DNA of 64,000 nt, taken from the NCBI GenBank assembly GCA_012274445.1, contig JAAROD010000033.1:1054001-1118000 (forward strand), in the 5' to 3' direction. The position numbers and the translations under genes were made by a program. A model generated the notes under the pieces. It saw only the letters and a program-made list of their open reading frames with translations. It searched no databases and was not told the origin of the DNA. Below, piece by piece: positions 30,137 through 41,982 of this stretch. Position 1 is the stretch's first letter. Each line of letters opens with the position of its first letter. Source of the DNA: Sclerotiophoma versabilis. Its lineage: Eukaryota; Ascomycota; Dothideomycetes; Pleosporales; Didymellaceae.

Positions 30137-31906
30137 ATGCCCTCCCTGACATTGAGACGATTCAAAAGCCGCCGCGTCACCCACAATTCCGACTGCAACG
30201 GCGCTCCGGACAACAATCACCATCCGTTGGCCAACCACGACAACCGCTGCTGGTACAGACAGCTCATGCTTGATTTCTGGCAGGGCCTACTTGCGGCTCT
30301 GAAGCAATTAGCCATGCTTCCTTCATTAATACACACCGTACTGCCGTTGACCTCACGGAAGCGCAACACGCGTGAGGCCCTGCGGACTTATGACTGCACC
30401 ATGGATGACTTCCTGCGTGAAGTGCAGTGCCAGCTGGAGGATCCCCTCGACACCGCAAAACTGCAGCAAATATCCACAGGACTGCAAGAGCAATTTGCCC
30501 CAAAGCTACAGGCCAGCGACATCTGCATGCTTCCATCCTATAACCATAAGCTGCCGAGCGGACTTGAGACGGGGACGTACCTGGCACTCGACGTTGGCGG
30601 CTCGACGTTTCGCATTGCTCTAGTGGAGCTAAATGGCAAGCAGCCTGGTGCCAAGCACATGCGCATCGTCAACATGAAAAGCTTCAAAATAGACGAGAAG
30701 GTCCGTCAGCGGCGAGGGACAGACTTTTTTGACTGGATGGCCGAAAAGATCGAGATCGCGCTCACAGAGGCTCCTCCCCAGAAAGTCGACAACATGGACA
30801 GCTTTCCTATGGGACTAGCCTGGTCCTTCCCAATCGAGTATGTGCAATTTCCCTACCTGACGATACAGGACTGACAACGTTGCAGACAAACCTCAGCAAG
30901 AAGCGGAAACCTCCTCGACATGGGCAAAGGATTCCATGCAACTGACGGTGTCCTCGGTCAAGATCTCAGCGAATTGATAATGGCACCGTGCAGAAAAAGG
31001 GTAAGCTTTGCGTCATGACCTTTGTTTAGCACGGCTTTAACCATCTATTAGAATCTGCCAGTCCATATGGACTCCATTGTTAATGACTCTTCGGCAACGT
31101 TACTGTCACGTGCGTACGAAGACCCATCGACGCGCTTTGCCGTCATCCTCGGAACTGGATTTAACATATCTGTCCACCTGCCCATTTCGTCACTTGCGTC
31201 AACCAAGTACAAAGGCTATCCCCAGAAATGGTTAGACGAGGCCACGCATGTCCTTGTCAACACCGAATGTAGTATGTTCGGGAAGAACGTCTTTCCAACC
31301 ACTCGTTGGGACGATCAGCTCAATGCAACGCACATGCGACCGGACTTCCAGCCGTTTGAGCATATGATCAGCGGTCGCTACCTCGGGGAGATCGTCCGAT
31401 TGATTATTGTTGAGGCTGTTCGTACTGCAGGCTTGTTCAGCGGTGAGATACCAGCAAAGATGAACGAGCCTTACTCCTTGGACACAGGAACAATTGCGGC
31501 GATGGAGATGGATAACTCGAAGAATCTCACCGCCGCCACTGCATTGCTTCAGACAAAGCACCCTCTAAGCAAACTACCCTCCTACAACGACATCCAATTC
31601 GTGCGACAAATCTCCCAGCTTGTTTCACACCGTGCAGCGGGTTTCCTCGCTACCGGCATTCACGCGTTATGGGTATTGCACGCCACCGCTGAGGGCCTTA
31701 CACCAGCATCCGCCGGGCGAATGAGCATTGGTTGCAACGGATCCGTGATCGAGAAGTACCCTCTGTTCAAGGAACTGTGCCAGGAACATCTAAACGAGCT
31801 TGCCATTGCATCTGGAGCCGAATCAGGCTCGATAAAGCTCGAGATTGCAGTCGAATCAGCAATCTTCGGCGCGGCTGTGTCTGTCTGCAGTCTTGAAGGC
31901 CAGTAG
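30137..31906 (+). CDS. Hexokinase-family sugar kinase, probable GlcNAc kinase
   Basis: Exons 30137-30837, 30886-31000 and 31052-31906 give 556 residues. Hexokinase motifs are in order: phosphate-1 loop LALDVGGSTFRIALVEL (about 147), sugar-binding WSFPIEQTS (about 230), NLLDMGKGFHATDG, and adenosine motif ILGTGFNISVH (about 305). The N-terminus is about 60-70 residues longer than in classical hexokinases, Arg-rich and then hydrophobic (LMLDFWQGLLAALKQLAMLP); use of the ATG at 30137 is therefore not certain and Met44 is an alternative. Several positions differ from glucose hexokinases (FRIALVEL rather than LRVCLV), as expected of the divergent group that includes the GlcNAc kinase of this cluster type (Trichoderma hxk3). 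GlcNAc phosphorylation is inferred from that and the neighbours. Confidence 0.88.
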
Positions 31907-34182
31907 TTGAGCTTGCAAGCGGCATCACGGTAAGGTACCGATAAAAGACATGTTGGGTCACGCATGACAAGCATTTTGCTTTATACCATTTCAGCGACGG
32001 AGTTTTGTACATACATTTCGGCGATACAGGTTTCTTGCATCTCCGGTCTCGAAGATCGGTCATTGGGCTCATGGCAGCATTAGAGGACATGATGAAACGA
32101 GTTCCCTACGGCGTTTTCGTATAGCATTACAGGCCACTGAGGCTATCAATCCACACACACTATTGTTGAATGCAACTATGATACAACATCACGCCCACTC
32201 CCCTTCCTCAATCTGCGATCTGCGATCTGATTGCCTTGCGTGAAGTCCAGATCGACAGCGAGTCTTACCCTCCCATTTTCAGTCGATCAAGGGTTGAGTT
32301 ACATTCTGTCAAGGGTTCCAACTCCCCCGAGACCCGAGTATATGTTCGCGGGTTAACTTTTCCAGCATCAGCCACGGGGGGATGCAATGCTCGTTGTGAG
32401 ATGGCAGCAGCCATGAAGGCATCAACGGATGCACGCGGATGAAACATGGCAAAACGATAACATTGTCACTGTGGATGCTTGCAGCATGGGTATTATGGCC
32501 GTGTGGCATCAATATCAGAGGTTGGGTGCAGTGTGGGGGCTGTGGAGATCGTGTAGGGCTCATTATAGCAATGTAAGGGTGTCACAGTGTCTTGACATCT
32601 GGAGCCACATGGTTCAGAAGTCATGGGTAGCATGGATCAGAGGGAGGCAGGCAGGAAACATCCGTAAGGGGATGGCACGCAAGAGGCAGGTGTAATGGCT
32701 CGTTCTTTCTTACAGATTAACATTTAGCGTCGTCACTTGACGCAGGAACGAGGGTCATCATCGATTCCTGGGTGAGTCTTGACGACGATGCGCCTGCAGT
32801 GTCACCACGATGACACGTCCTTGAAACTGTACCATCGAGCCCAAAGCTCCAGCTTACAGAATGCTCTCGACCTGCCATTTCAAGCATTTTCTTCCGCCGG
32901 AGACAGGAGATGAAGTCTTTTGGTGAGCCGTGAGGCGCTAATCGTTGGTATCTGCTCGTATCCACACTGTCGCACGTGGATCATTGATGACCCACAAATC
33001 GAGGGTAGCCAAGCCCTACATGCCTTGTGTACGGTGTCTGGTCTCTTCGGGAAGTAAAGTTCCGGTCTGTTGTAGGGGTTTACCTGATAGCTTGAAAAAC
33101 GAAGAAGATCGTAATGCAAATGTCCGAATTGAAAATGCCTAGGCTGACTTGTAGATGCAGCTGCAAGCTGAGGCCATGGAACGTTGCATCGTCGGTGACC
33201 ATCGGCGCGATGCCACAACAACACCACACCACCGCGCACGGCAGACACTGGTTTTTGCATCGATTTGGCTGAAGAGGCTTCGGTCTTGTGCTTGGCGTTG
33301 CTTATTGGCATTGCTTATGTCTTTTTGCTTTTCTCTGGCATTCCAATTGTCAGCAAGCACATGTTTGCACACAAGGTCTTCACCTAGTTCCTCAAACGCT
33401 GGATTGCTATGATTGTGGATGGTGTTGCTGACATGCTGACTATTGTTACATCCTCGCGCCATACTGCTGCAAGCGGCTGTTGCGTTCGGCCTGTAGAAGC
33501 GACGAATGGTGACTTTCCGTGTGAAGGCATGCTATACGGGAGGTTGCAGTAAACAGGTTGTGACCGGTCCGTCGCGTCCTGCGACTGCAACCGTACTCAA
33601 TGTCATGTTGGGTCGTAGAATCTCATATGTGCTTGAAGAGTACTTATTGAATTCGCAAAAAAAGCCCATGGATATAGTGCTGCCTGTAGCCAACGCCCAA
33701 AAGCTACGGTCTGGTATAGTAAACAAGACCTGTGACATCCGAAAGAGTCCAAATAGAACCAGATTTCTTAAATCAAAACGTACGAGGAAAGTCGTAACAG
33801 TCGTAAGGCAAGGTAATTATGCTCGCTGAGTATCAAGAGCTGACCATGGAACAGGTGAAATTCTGTACGAAGATCTGAGCATGCGCAGATCGAGGCTGCA
33901 GGCTCTGCGAGGTGCATCATCCAGACATTGCTTCGAGAAGCCTGTCGGCCCGACGCAGTTGTTCTGATCCGCCACGTAGGGATTCCACAAGTCCTGCAGC
34001 TGAGAAGTACCAGATAAGCCTGCGGCCTTCGCAGACTCCGTTCCGGAGGAGGAGCGCTGACAATCGACCGAGAGGATGTAACTACGCGACACCGATTCAA
34101 GCAGCGACTCGGACAATGCACGCCTCTCGAAGAAATGGTGTTGCTTTTATAGTGCCGATGATTTTCACAAGCTCCAAGGGTA
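31907..34182. other. Largest spacer of the window, convergent, inside the GlcNAc cluster
   Basis: About 2.3 kb between the kinase (plus) and RON1 (minus), where only two 3' ends are needed. Open frames up to about 190 codons run out of frame over the RON1 end or lack coding character. I found no tRNA, no repeat family and no readable gene remnant. A non-coding RNA or a decayed gene could be here. Confidence 0.5.
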
Positions 34183-35861
34183 TCAGTAAGCAGATGCTTC
34201 AAAATACCGTTTGGACCGATTCTTCCTCTCAAGAGACATCGGATCTTGTGGTAAATTTGTGTGATGAACGACATGCGGGCGGTAAACGGCGTCGACGGGC
34301 GGCATCCAGTCATCAAGACCAAGCGGGAAGTACTCATAGAGCAAATCAGCGCTCTCGTCAGGACTGTTGATGATGCCTATGGAGAAAGAAGGCGGCCGTG
34401 CCGGCGCAGCGCGTTTTCTGGCGTGCTCCACAGGCGAAGGTGCTTTCTTTGGCTCATCATCTGTAAGTGAGAGAGTCACCGGCGCTATTGAAGCCCGCTG
34501 GGGGGGAGGGACGCTTCTGGAAACCTCAGGCGTCGATTGCGCGTATGGCGTTGCATGAGGCATCTGGGACGACGGTGGGTCTGGTGGTATCGCGGTCATG
34601 GCACCCCCACCAGGTACTTTCCAATCGAGAAAGTCTGGCGAAACTGGCACTTCGTTGGCATTGAAGTCATATGGCACCTGTATCATATTTTCCGCTTTTA
34701 CAGTCGACGTTGTATTGTTCTGCCCTTGGTTCTGACTGCTCTGAGCAGTATCGCCGGTAGTCGTACGACTTGGCTGCTGGGGCAAGTGTGACTTGCGGGC
34801 TTGCGCAGTTCCACCACTGATGGGCATGTCCTTGCGCGATTGGAAATTCCTGGGACTTCTGCCACGTACAATTATTGCACTTGAATGAATCTCGCACAGA
34901 GGTATCTTTGCGCCATTAGCGAGCGTTGCTACAACCTTCAGGCGCACCACGAAGTGCTGTTGCAGCTCTTTTCTTCTCCCATTGTTAGCGGTCGCTATGC
35001 GAAACTGTAGTCTCTTCCAGCTTATGGGGAAAGAAACGTAGTTGCTGTCCATGTCCTGGCCTGTTGACAAATCTAAAGGATATGTGGGAGGCTCTTTCTC
35101 TGTCTTGTCTTCGATAGGTACGGTACTCGTAGCAGGTGTCTTCCAGGGCACCGAGATGATCTTGACGGAGTTGCCCTCGAGAGACTCGGTTGCGGATATA
35201 GTGAGCTCCTGGCCAAGTATGGGTATTTGATCGCCATGATCGGTCAGGACTACATGCATGCTCCTCGGCAGCGTTACTGTGCCTGTAATCTGGAAGAGAT
35301 TGCGGCGATAACAAGTCAGTTCGGTGGGTGGTGGTTGCACATCGCCTGCTGTGGCCCATGGAGACTCAGCCAGAAAGAACATGCCATGGAGCTGGGCAGA
35401 CATGGACATGGTTACTTTTTGCTGCATACTAAGATCTAGGACAGTGTACGGAACACTTGGTAACGAGAAGCTTAGTAGCTTGTTGTTGCTGTCGATACTA
35501 GGACTCTCGGGTACGCCGTTTTGCTCGTGTGGGTGGATCGATTGCTCGTAGGTACTGTGGACGTCGGAGAAGGGATCTTCGTAGGTGCTTGGAAAACGTC
35601 TGAGAGGCGGCGCTGGATGCTGCATATGGTATTGCGTGACTGAGAAAGCATCTTCGCTTCTGTGCAAGGAAGTTAGCAGTCAGTCGCACTCATGGTTGGG
35701 GCTGCTTACGCAAACGTCTCGTTGTCAAATACAGAGCGCTGGTCATACTGATCGAGCGGGTTCATGGGCATCGCCATGTGCTGCTGGTCGGGCCCAGGGA
35801 CGTTCTGCATGAGCATTGGGGTCGTTAGGTACGACATGGTGGTGGTGTCGAAGCCCTCCAT
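34183..35861 (-). CDS. RON1: Ndt80-like transcription factor, RON1 type
   Basis: Exons 35861-35710 and 35659-34183 give 542 residues. The N-terminal ~60 residues are Met/Pro/Gln-rich. The NDT80/PhoG DNA-binding domain spans roughly 80-330, from KLLSFSLPSVPYTVLDLSMQ through ELTCYRRNLFQITGTVTLP to HFVVRLKVVATL and SSAIIVRGRSPRNFQSRKD, the expected order for this Ig-fold family. The C-terminal half is Pro/Ser/Gln-rich and probably an activation region. Ndt80-family proteins bind the core CRCAAAW. Because the gene lies between the sugar kinase and NAG3/DAC1, it corresponds to RON1, the activator of the GlcNAc cluster in Trichoderma; xprG/vib-1-type paralogues elsewhere are the alternative. The frame upstream of ATG 35861 stays open for 185 codons but contains no ATG. 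Confidence 0.85.
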
Positions 35862-36957
35862 GGCGTTGGTGCGAGTCGGCAAGGGCTGGGCGCATTCGCG
35901 CGACGGACGAGAAGGTGCAAGCAGACGGCGGTGGGGCGGCGGCGCAAGTGGAGGCGACAGCAGTGGTGAGGTGCGCTTGCTCGTTGTCAGCGCGGAGAAG
36001 CTGGGGTTGACGGGCGGAGTGGAGTGTATGAGGCTAGAGCAAGGGTGTTTTGGCGAGAGATTGGGAGATGGCGATGTCGCTGATGCAAGCGCCGCAGAGG
36101 GAGCGCGGCCAGCAGAGCGTGCGCACCAGACAATACTGCCGTAGCTCGCAGCGCCTGTTGCTGCTGAAGCTGTGCGACTCGAGCCCGCCGCAAAGTGATC
36201 ACATGCAGGCCCCAATCGCCAAGATTGCGCGGGAGTCGACGATGCAGGCGAGGGAAGCTCCCGCGGTGGGGCGCCAACACCAGCAATGTCTACGTGCAGA
36301 CTGTAGACAAAGAGAGACGCGTTGAAGAGAGGTCGTTGTAAGACAAGGCTGCACACATCAGAGATTCTCGAAAGCTTCTCGAACGCACAAGTCGAACGTT
36401 GGCAGTGGCAGTTCAAGGAACGCCGTCCAGCCGAACGAGCCAGTCAGCGAATTGCCGTCGTTCGCCCACCTCCAATCCAAAGCTTTGGCGAGTGTGGTTA
36501 TAAATAACCCAAGCTTTCATCCTGTTCTGCACCTCTATTCCGACAACGTTTGCTCAGCTTTCTACAACGCAATTTGCTTGCCCGCAAGTCCACCATGCTC
36601 CGTTGTCTCTAGTATCTGAGAGGCGACGGGGAGAGATGCGACATGCTCATATCGCGGTGGTTGGGCAGCTGGAACCGAGGGCTTACTCGTCACTTCTACT
36701 TTGGGACTGCCGCTAGTGACATGCATCACAGCGACCCAAAAGAATCGGTGTGCTATCGCGAGCTTGGTAAGAAGAGCTATTGTTCTTCATTCGAAGAAGC
36801 TACCAATTACCGTTCGACTATGGATCATTGAGAGTATGTGTTACATTGGAACGCCTTGAACGCCGGGTATGCCAAGTGAACAACAATAGTGCTCAAGACC
36901 TTGTGTTACCAACCACTATTCGATATCAGAACGCCTCGAACCGATTTTCTAGGGGAC
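35862..36957. promoter_or_regulatory. RON1 promoter/leader and NAG3 3' end
   Basis: A 1.1-kb interval with both flanking genes on the minus strand. The ~550 bp before the RON1 start is GC-rich and open in the coding frame, so a long leader is likely. No other gene is seen. Confidence 0.5.
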
Positions 36958-39900
36958 TTAAGCAGGGGGTATCGTAGTCCACGTTGCTGCATCGCATGAT
37001 ACCTCCTCGAAATTGTGCATGACGTCAAACCCCATCGTAGAGAAGCCATCAAAGTTTCCATCACCATCCATCTACACATGTTAGTCTGTTATGTAATGAC
37101 ATGGGTGGGCCATTGCACAACTTACATAGTCAAGCAAGCAGGCGTTACAACCCTGTGCCTTGATCTGCCGCATTCCAAGCAGGATAAGCCCTTGGAGCAA
37201 AGTCGAGTACTCTCCTACACCAGGCGATATTACTGGTGAAGAGATACCTCCAGCTGACTCATTGAGATCTTTTAGTGGTGGTATATATTCCGAGAGCCGT
37301 GAGTGGTGGTTGTAGAGCACTACAGTGCCTACTAGAGCGCCATCTTCCGGACGTTTGGCACGGATGATGCCACAAGCCTGAGGGTCTTGAAGGGCAAGCT
37401 TGTACACCTCAGCCAAGCCCTGTCGATTGCTGGTTTTGATGTGATCCAGAACAGGGCCAGCATAGTCCCAGCCGTAAACAAGATCGAACTGTGCGCCAGC
37501 ACTCGCTAAGCTCTTTGCCATACCTTCAGGTGGTGTCCAGGCCTGCAGATTGCGAGCTACCATGCTGCAGATCGGCCGTGAGAGCGCTGCGTTCCAGCCG
37601 AGGTTAGCAAACCACGACCTTAGGCGTTTACGCTCAGGACCATGACCTGTAGGGATCCCAAGGTAAACACTCGGTAATCGAGATCCCAGCTGGAACCGCT
37701 TGATTCCTTCTTTCTGCAACAATGTTCTGATGGCTCGGTTGTGTAGTGAGTGACCAATCGACAATTTCCGCCTAGCTGGATCCACGAAGAGCGCGCTGAT
37801 GACCCCAGTGCCTGTTGATTTGAAGAAATACGTTGAGCAGAAGCCGTATAATGCTTGGGTGCTGCTGTTCCTCACCACAAAGTGCGACTCTTCAACCTCA
37901 GGATGGTGCAGTATGAAGGAGCTCGAAGTCGCGCTCGACAACTCTGATCGCTGATTCGGCGCTGTGCCTTCCATAACGACATTGATAAGTGCATCAAGAG
38001 CGTTTCCGTCTCGTTCCTCATTGAATATCTCGACCAGCCAATGTTGTCTTGAAGGATGCAGCTTTTGGCTCTTGCTGATAGTTCCTGGTAGCGTTCCTGT
38101 TGGTGAAAGCTCGCCATACAAGACTCTTACCAAAGAGTTAAGCGCTGTCTCGGTGAAGTCGTACGTACAGATGTATGTACCGATTGAACTGTCCATGGCG
38201 AAGTCGTAGGGTGAGCTCACGGCAACCACAATCAACGGTTTCTCACGCTTCTCGCCACCAGTCGTGTACTGCATATTGCAGATCATCGATACATGTTTCG
38301 TGAAGCCAGATTGGTACAAGTTTCGATTTGCGTCCGCCGTGAGGATAATAACCGCACTGGCACGGTTGATGAGGTTTTCGTGTACAGGTCGAACACCATT
38401 GGCTGTGTAGGAAGTGTGCAGCACTCGGCCGTTTCGTTGCCTGGCTAGAGACCTTCCCAATTCCCTGAATACTCGCTCTCCACTCATCACAGATGAGCTG
38501 TGTTCCCAGGCATGAGGTTCCGGTGAATGAGTAGCCGCAGCATCAGACAGCTCTCGCGATGCGGCGGATGCAGCCAGCGGCTTCACTAGCGGCGTGAGCA
38601 AAAGTAGCTCTTCTTCGCTCTCCAATATGTTCGTCAATGGTAGAAGCCTGTTCTTATCACGTACAACTGAGATAGAGCTGTTGTACGCTTTTGTAGATAG
38701 TGCAGTGTGCGAAGGCTGAAGAGTCTCGAGATAGTCGGTTCCCGGGGGATTTAATGCCTTTTCCCACGACGTGCATTTTGCTTTCAGAGCTAACACGCGT
38801 CTTAGTGAGTTGTAGATTCTTTTTTTAGAGACTGCTTCGTTCTCGATTCCTGTCTTGAGCCCTTTCATCCCTTCTTGCTGGAACTCGAACGATCGACAGA
38901 GAAGGACAACATCGCAACCAGCGTTGACGGCCATGACTGTTCCGCCGCCAACGCCAATGTTGTGGCTAAGCGCTTCCATCTCCAGGCATTCAGAGACAAC
39001 TACACCGTCGAATTTTAGGTCGGTTCGTAGAAGCCCGTCGATGACCTGCTCGGAGAGGCAGGCGTGCATGGCGTTTAAACCTGCTGAAGACATTGCGCAA
39101 CCGCCAACAAACATCGAGTCGAGACCTTTTTCGATGGCTTTCTTGTAGGGTATCAATGCACTTAGACTCAACTGCTCCAGTGACTCTGTGATGATGGGCA
39201 CGTCAAGAGTCGAGCCGAGAAACTCGAGATTACCGTATGATGGAAAGTGCTTCCCCAGTGTTACTACTCCAGCCTCCTTGTAGCCTCGCATGAACGCACA
39301 GCCGTATGCAGCAACCTCCTGGGGGTCATCTCCAGCTGTTCTGACCCCGAGGGGTTGGTTCCGTGCGTTGGTGAGGACATCCAGACATGGTCCGAATATC
39401 CAGTTGATACCACAGGTAGCGATCTCTTGTGCAGTTGCCTTCGCTACTTCGAAAGCCAAGTCGGTCGATCCTGCAGCTGCCATACCCATGTTGCTGGGGT
39501 ACTGGCGGATGTAGATCTCGTCGAAGAGACTGTTGACACCGCCATTTTCCTGATCAAGACCAATAGCTAGAGGCACCGGGTGTCCAGCTTCATGGGCGAT
39601 CTTCTGCAAGTCATGACAGAGCTTTGTTGTCTGTTCGGCAGCTTGAGGACAAGGTTAGCAACGCTTACAGAACCACATTGCATAAGTATCAGATCTTGTT
39701 TCTCACATTTGCAATTCTTTGCAGTAAGCAGAATGGAGCCGACCTGGAATTCCTCGATGACTGTCCGAATGTGTGGGGTTACAGTGGTCCCGTCGAACCC
39801 CATCATGAACAATTGGCCCTGAATGTCACGTTACCGGCCGATCCACTATGCCACATCAATGCGATAGGAGCTACCTACCATAGTCCTGCATTATGTCAGT

Positions 39901-40010
39901 GTTAGCCAGGTCTTTAGTCACATTGCGCATTATGTGTAGAGGAGCGCGCGCGGAGCTCACCTATCGAGATCATCCCAAACCGGGTCCAACTTCTCGGTTT
40001 TGGTCGCCAT
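36958..40010 (-). CDS. NAG3: GH3 beta-N-acetylglucosaminidase fused to GNAT domains
   Basis: Exons 40010-39961, 39885-39879 (7 nt), 39818-39707, 39641-37126 and 37071-36958 give 932 residues. The N-terminal ~550 residues are a NagZ-type GH3 enzyme that would cut terminal GlcNAc from chitin or wall fragments. Family stretches are GQLFMMGFDGTTVTP, PLAIGLDQENGGVNSLFDE and TLGKHFPSYGN (about 187). At the position of the NagZ nucleophile motif SDDLSM this protein has SECLEM (about 273), so Glu replaces the usual Asp. The C-terminal part (about 640-740 and 770-932) has two stretches that look like GNAT acetyltransferase folds, e.g. GVISALFVDPARRKLSIGHS and GVGEYSTLLQGLILLGMRQI. There is no signal peptide, so it probably acts inside the cell. 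The gene is divergent from DAC1, 611 bp away. Confidence 0.9.
39879..39885 (-). other. Seven-nucleotide micro-exon of NAG3
   Basis: GACTATG, flanked by an intron of 75 nt (39886-39960: GTGAGC, GGCTAAC, TGCAG) and one of 60 nt (39819-39878: GTAGGT, TTCAG). Skipping it breaks the frame; including it yields DLDRTMGQLFMMGFDG, which fits the family. Confidence 0.75.
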
Positions 40011-40621
40011 GATGACCGCACCTGTCGCATAAGGCCCGGAAGCGAACTGAATCTGCTATGGGCGTTGAGGCTTGAACGTGACTCGCAGCGGCTTGTTAAT
40101 GGAGGAAAGATGGAGATGGATGCAACGGTCGCATTCACAGTTTCCGGGGGGGCGCAGACGTTAGCCCCACTTTTTCCTCGCCTGCGGAGGAACCAGGTGA
40201 TAACTTCGTGCGTTATCGACGACTTTGCTTCGATACCACCTCAAGTACGACCGCAATGGATCCAAACGTGCAGTGGCGGGTGATAAGCTCCAGAAGCTCA
40301 TTGTTGTGTCACATCGCTTCCGGCAGCCAGTCAACCTGCGCGCACAGGAGGCGTGCGTTTTTGGCGGCATTCAGCGGCATTGTGACAGGAGCTTGCGTCC
40401 GCTCGTGTTAGCTACTGGCGTCATAGTAGCTAATCTGTGTAGGTCTTCAGATATCATTAATACCACAGTATGCGCGCCTTTCTTTTGAGGTTTGTTGAGC
40501 CTTGTCTCAACCGCGCTCCCTTTCCTTTTACGGTCATTGCCTTGCCCTGTTGCCCTTACTTTCAACCCTTGCGGCTAGTTACTCCACCGTCCGGACTTCT
40601 GCAAGTCTCACGGTGTACACG
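40011..40621. promoter_or_regulatory. Divergent promoter region, NAG3 / DAC1
   Basis: A 611-bp interval between two cluster genes. It has a G-run TTCCGGGGGGGCG near 40142 and other GC boxes. I found no perfect CRCAAAW match, so direct Ndt80-type control through that core is not evident here. Confidence 0.5.
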
Positions 40622-41982
40622 ATGCCGTCTTTAGTCACCACGAATTGCAATCCAGACTTTGCACAGAAAGGTTCTGGCGTAACCAAATTTACCAACTGTC
40701 TGCTGGTCAAGGGTAATGACCTTGTTGACGAAGATCTCTGGGTTAGCTCCGTCAGTGGCAAGATCCTGAATGGACAAAAGGTGTTATTTGAGCACAGGAC
40801 TGCACCGGATGAGGTTGTTGATCTTGGTGGCCGCATACTCTCTCCTGGGTTCATCGAAGCTCAGCTGAATGGCGCCTACGGATTCGACTTCTCGGTCATT
40901 CCAGACGAGGGCGCTGCGGCCTATGGCAAAGGAGTGCTTCGAGTCAATAGAAGTCTTATCGCGACTGGCGTAACATCTTACCTGCCAACAATGACCTCAC
41001 AGCGCCCTGAGGTCTATCATGAGGTAGGTAACACAGAGACATGCGCAATTGACATATGGCTAACAAGTGCTAGGCTCTACCCTACTTAGGACCATCAGGT
41101 GCCGCTCGCAACCCATCATATGGGTCAGAGTCTTTGGGCGCTCATTGTGAAGGCCCGTTCATGAACCCCACGAAGAACGGTATCCACAAGGCTGCTCTGT
41201 TGCGCGAACCAGCAAACGGCATCTCCGACATAGCCGATTGTTATGGCGCTGCTAACATCGGACACTCCTCACCTATCAAGCTTGTTACACTTGCTCCGGA
41301 ACTTCTGGGAGCCCTCTCTTCCATTAAAGCACTTACAGAGAGTGGTATCAGGGTTTCGATTGGGCACTCAGAAGCTACATACGAGGAAGCTAAGTCTGGT
41401 ATCAAGGCCGGCGCGAGCATGATAACGCATCTCTTCAACGCCATGCGCCCTCTCCACCACCGTGACCCTGGTATTTTTGGTCTGCTCGGCACACCATCTT
41501 CCTCGATTCGCAAACCATACTTTGGTATCATCGCAGATGGGACACACCTACATCCTACATCCATCAAGATCGCGTGGAATGCACACCCAGAAGGCTTGAT
41601 CCTAGTCACAGATGCTCAGCGGGTTGCTGGGATGCCTGACGGCATTTATGACTGGACAAATGGATCGCGCATCATTAAACAGGGTCCATTGCTTACACTG
41701 GAAGAAAATGGTAAGATCGCTGGGAGTAGTATCCAACTGGTGGACTGTATAAACAACTTCTTGAATTGGACCGGAGCAAGCATACCGGAAGCGCTGAAAG
41801 CCGTCACGGAGACTCCTGCAAAAATGTTAGGCGTGGAAGATGCGAAAGGCACTCTGAAGGAGGGAGCTGATGCAGACTTGGTCGTCCTCAATTTGCACGA
41901 CAGTACGGTAGGTGGCGCGAAGAAGATCGTGGTTGAGCAAGTGTGGAAGTTTGGTGCAAAGGTCTTCGACAATGCATCGTAA
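40622..41982 (+). CDS. DAC1: N-acetylglucosamine-6-phosphate deacetylase
   Basis: Exons 40622-41023 and 41074-41982, joined in phase 0, give 436 residues. The enzyme removes acetate from GlcNAc-6-phosphate, feeding NAG1. It belongs to the amidohydrolase superfamily (NagA). Visible motifs are LSPGFIEAQLNGAYGFDF, HCEGPFMNPTKNGIH (metal Glu, about 157), SIGHSEATYEEA and THLFNAMRPLHHRDPG (metal His residues), IIADGTHLHPTSI, and the catalytic Asp in LVTDA. Length is normal for fungal NagA-type enzymes. The frame extends 40 codons upstream of the ATG, but without an ATG. Confidence 0.95.

Noticed and set aside
33768..34337. 189-codon minus-strand frame overlapping the RON1 3' end
   Set aside because: Mostly an out-of-frame reading of RON1 and its 3' region.
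35862..36413. In-frame 185-codon extension upstream of the RON1 ATG
   Set aside because: It contains no ATG and is Pro/Ser/Ala-rich, as expected for a GC-rich leader.
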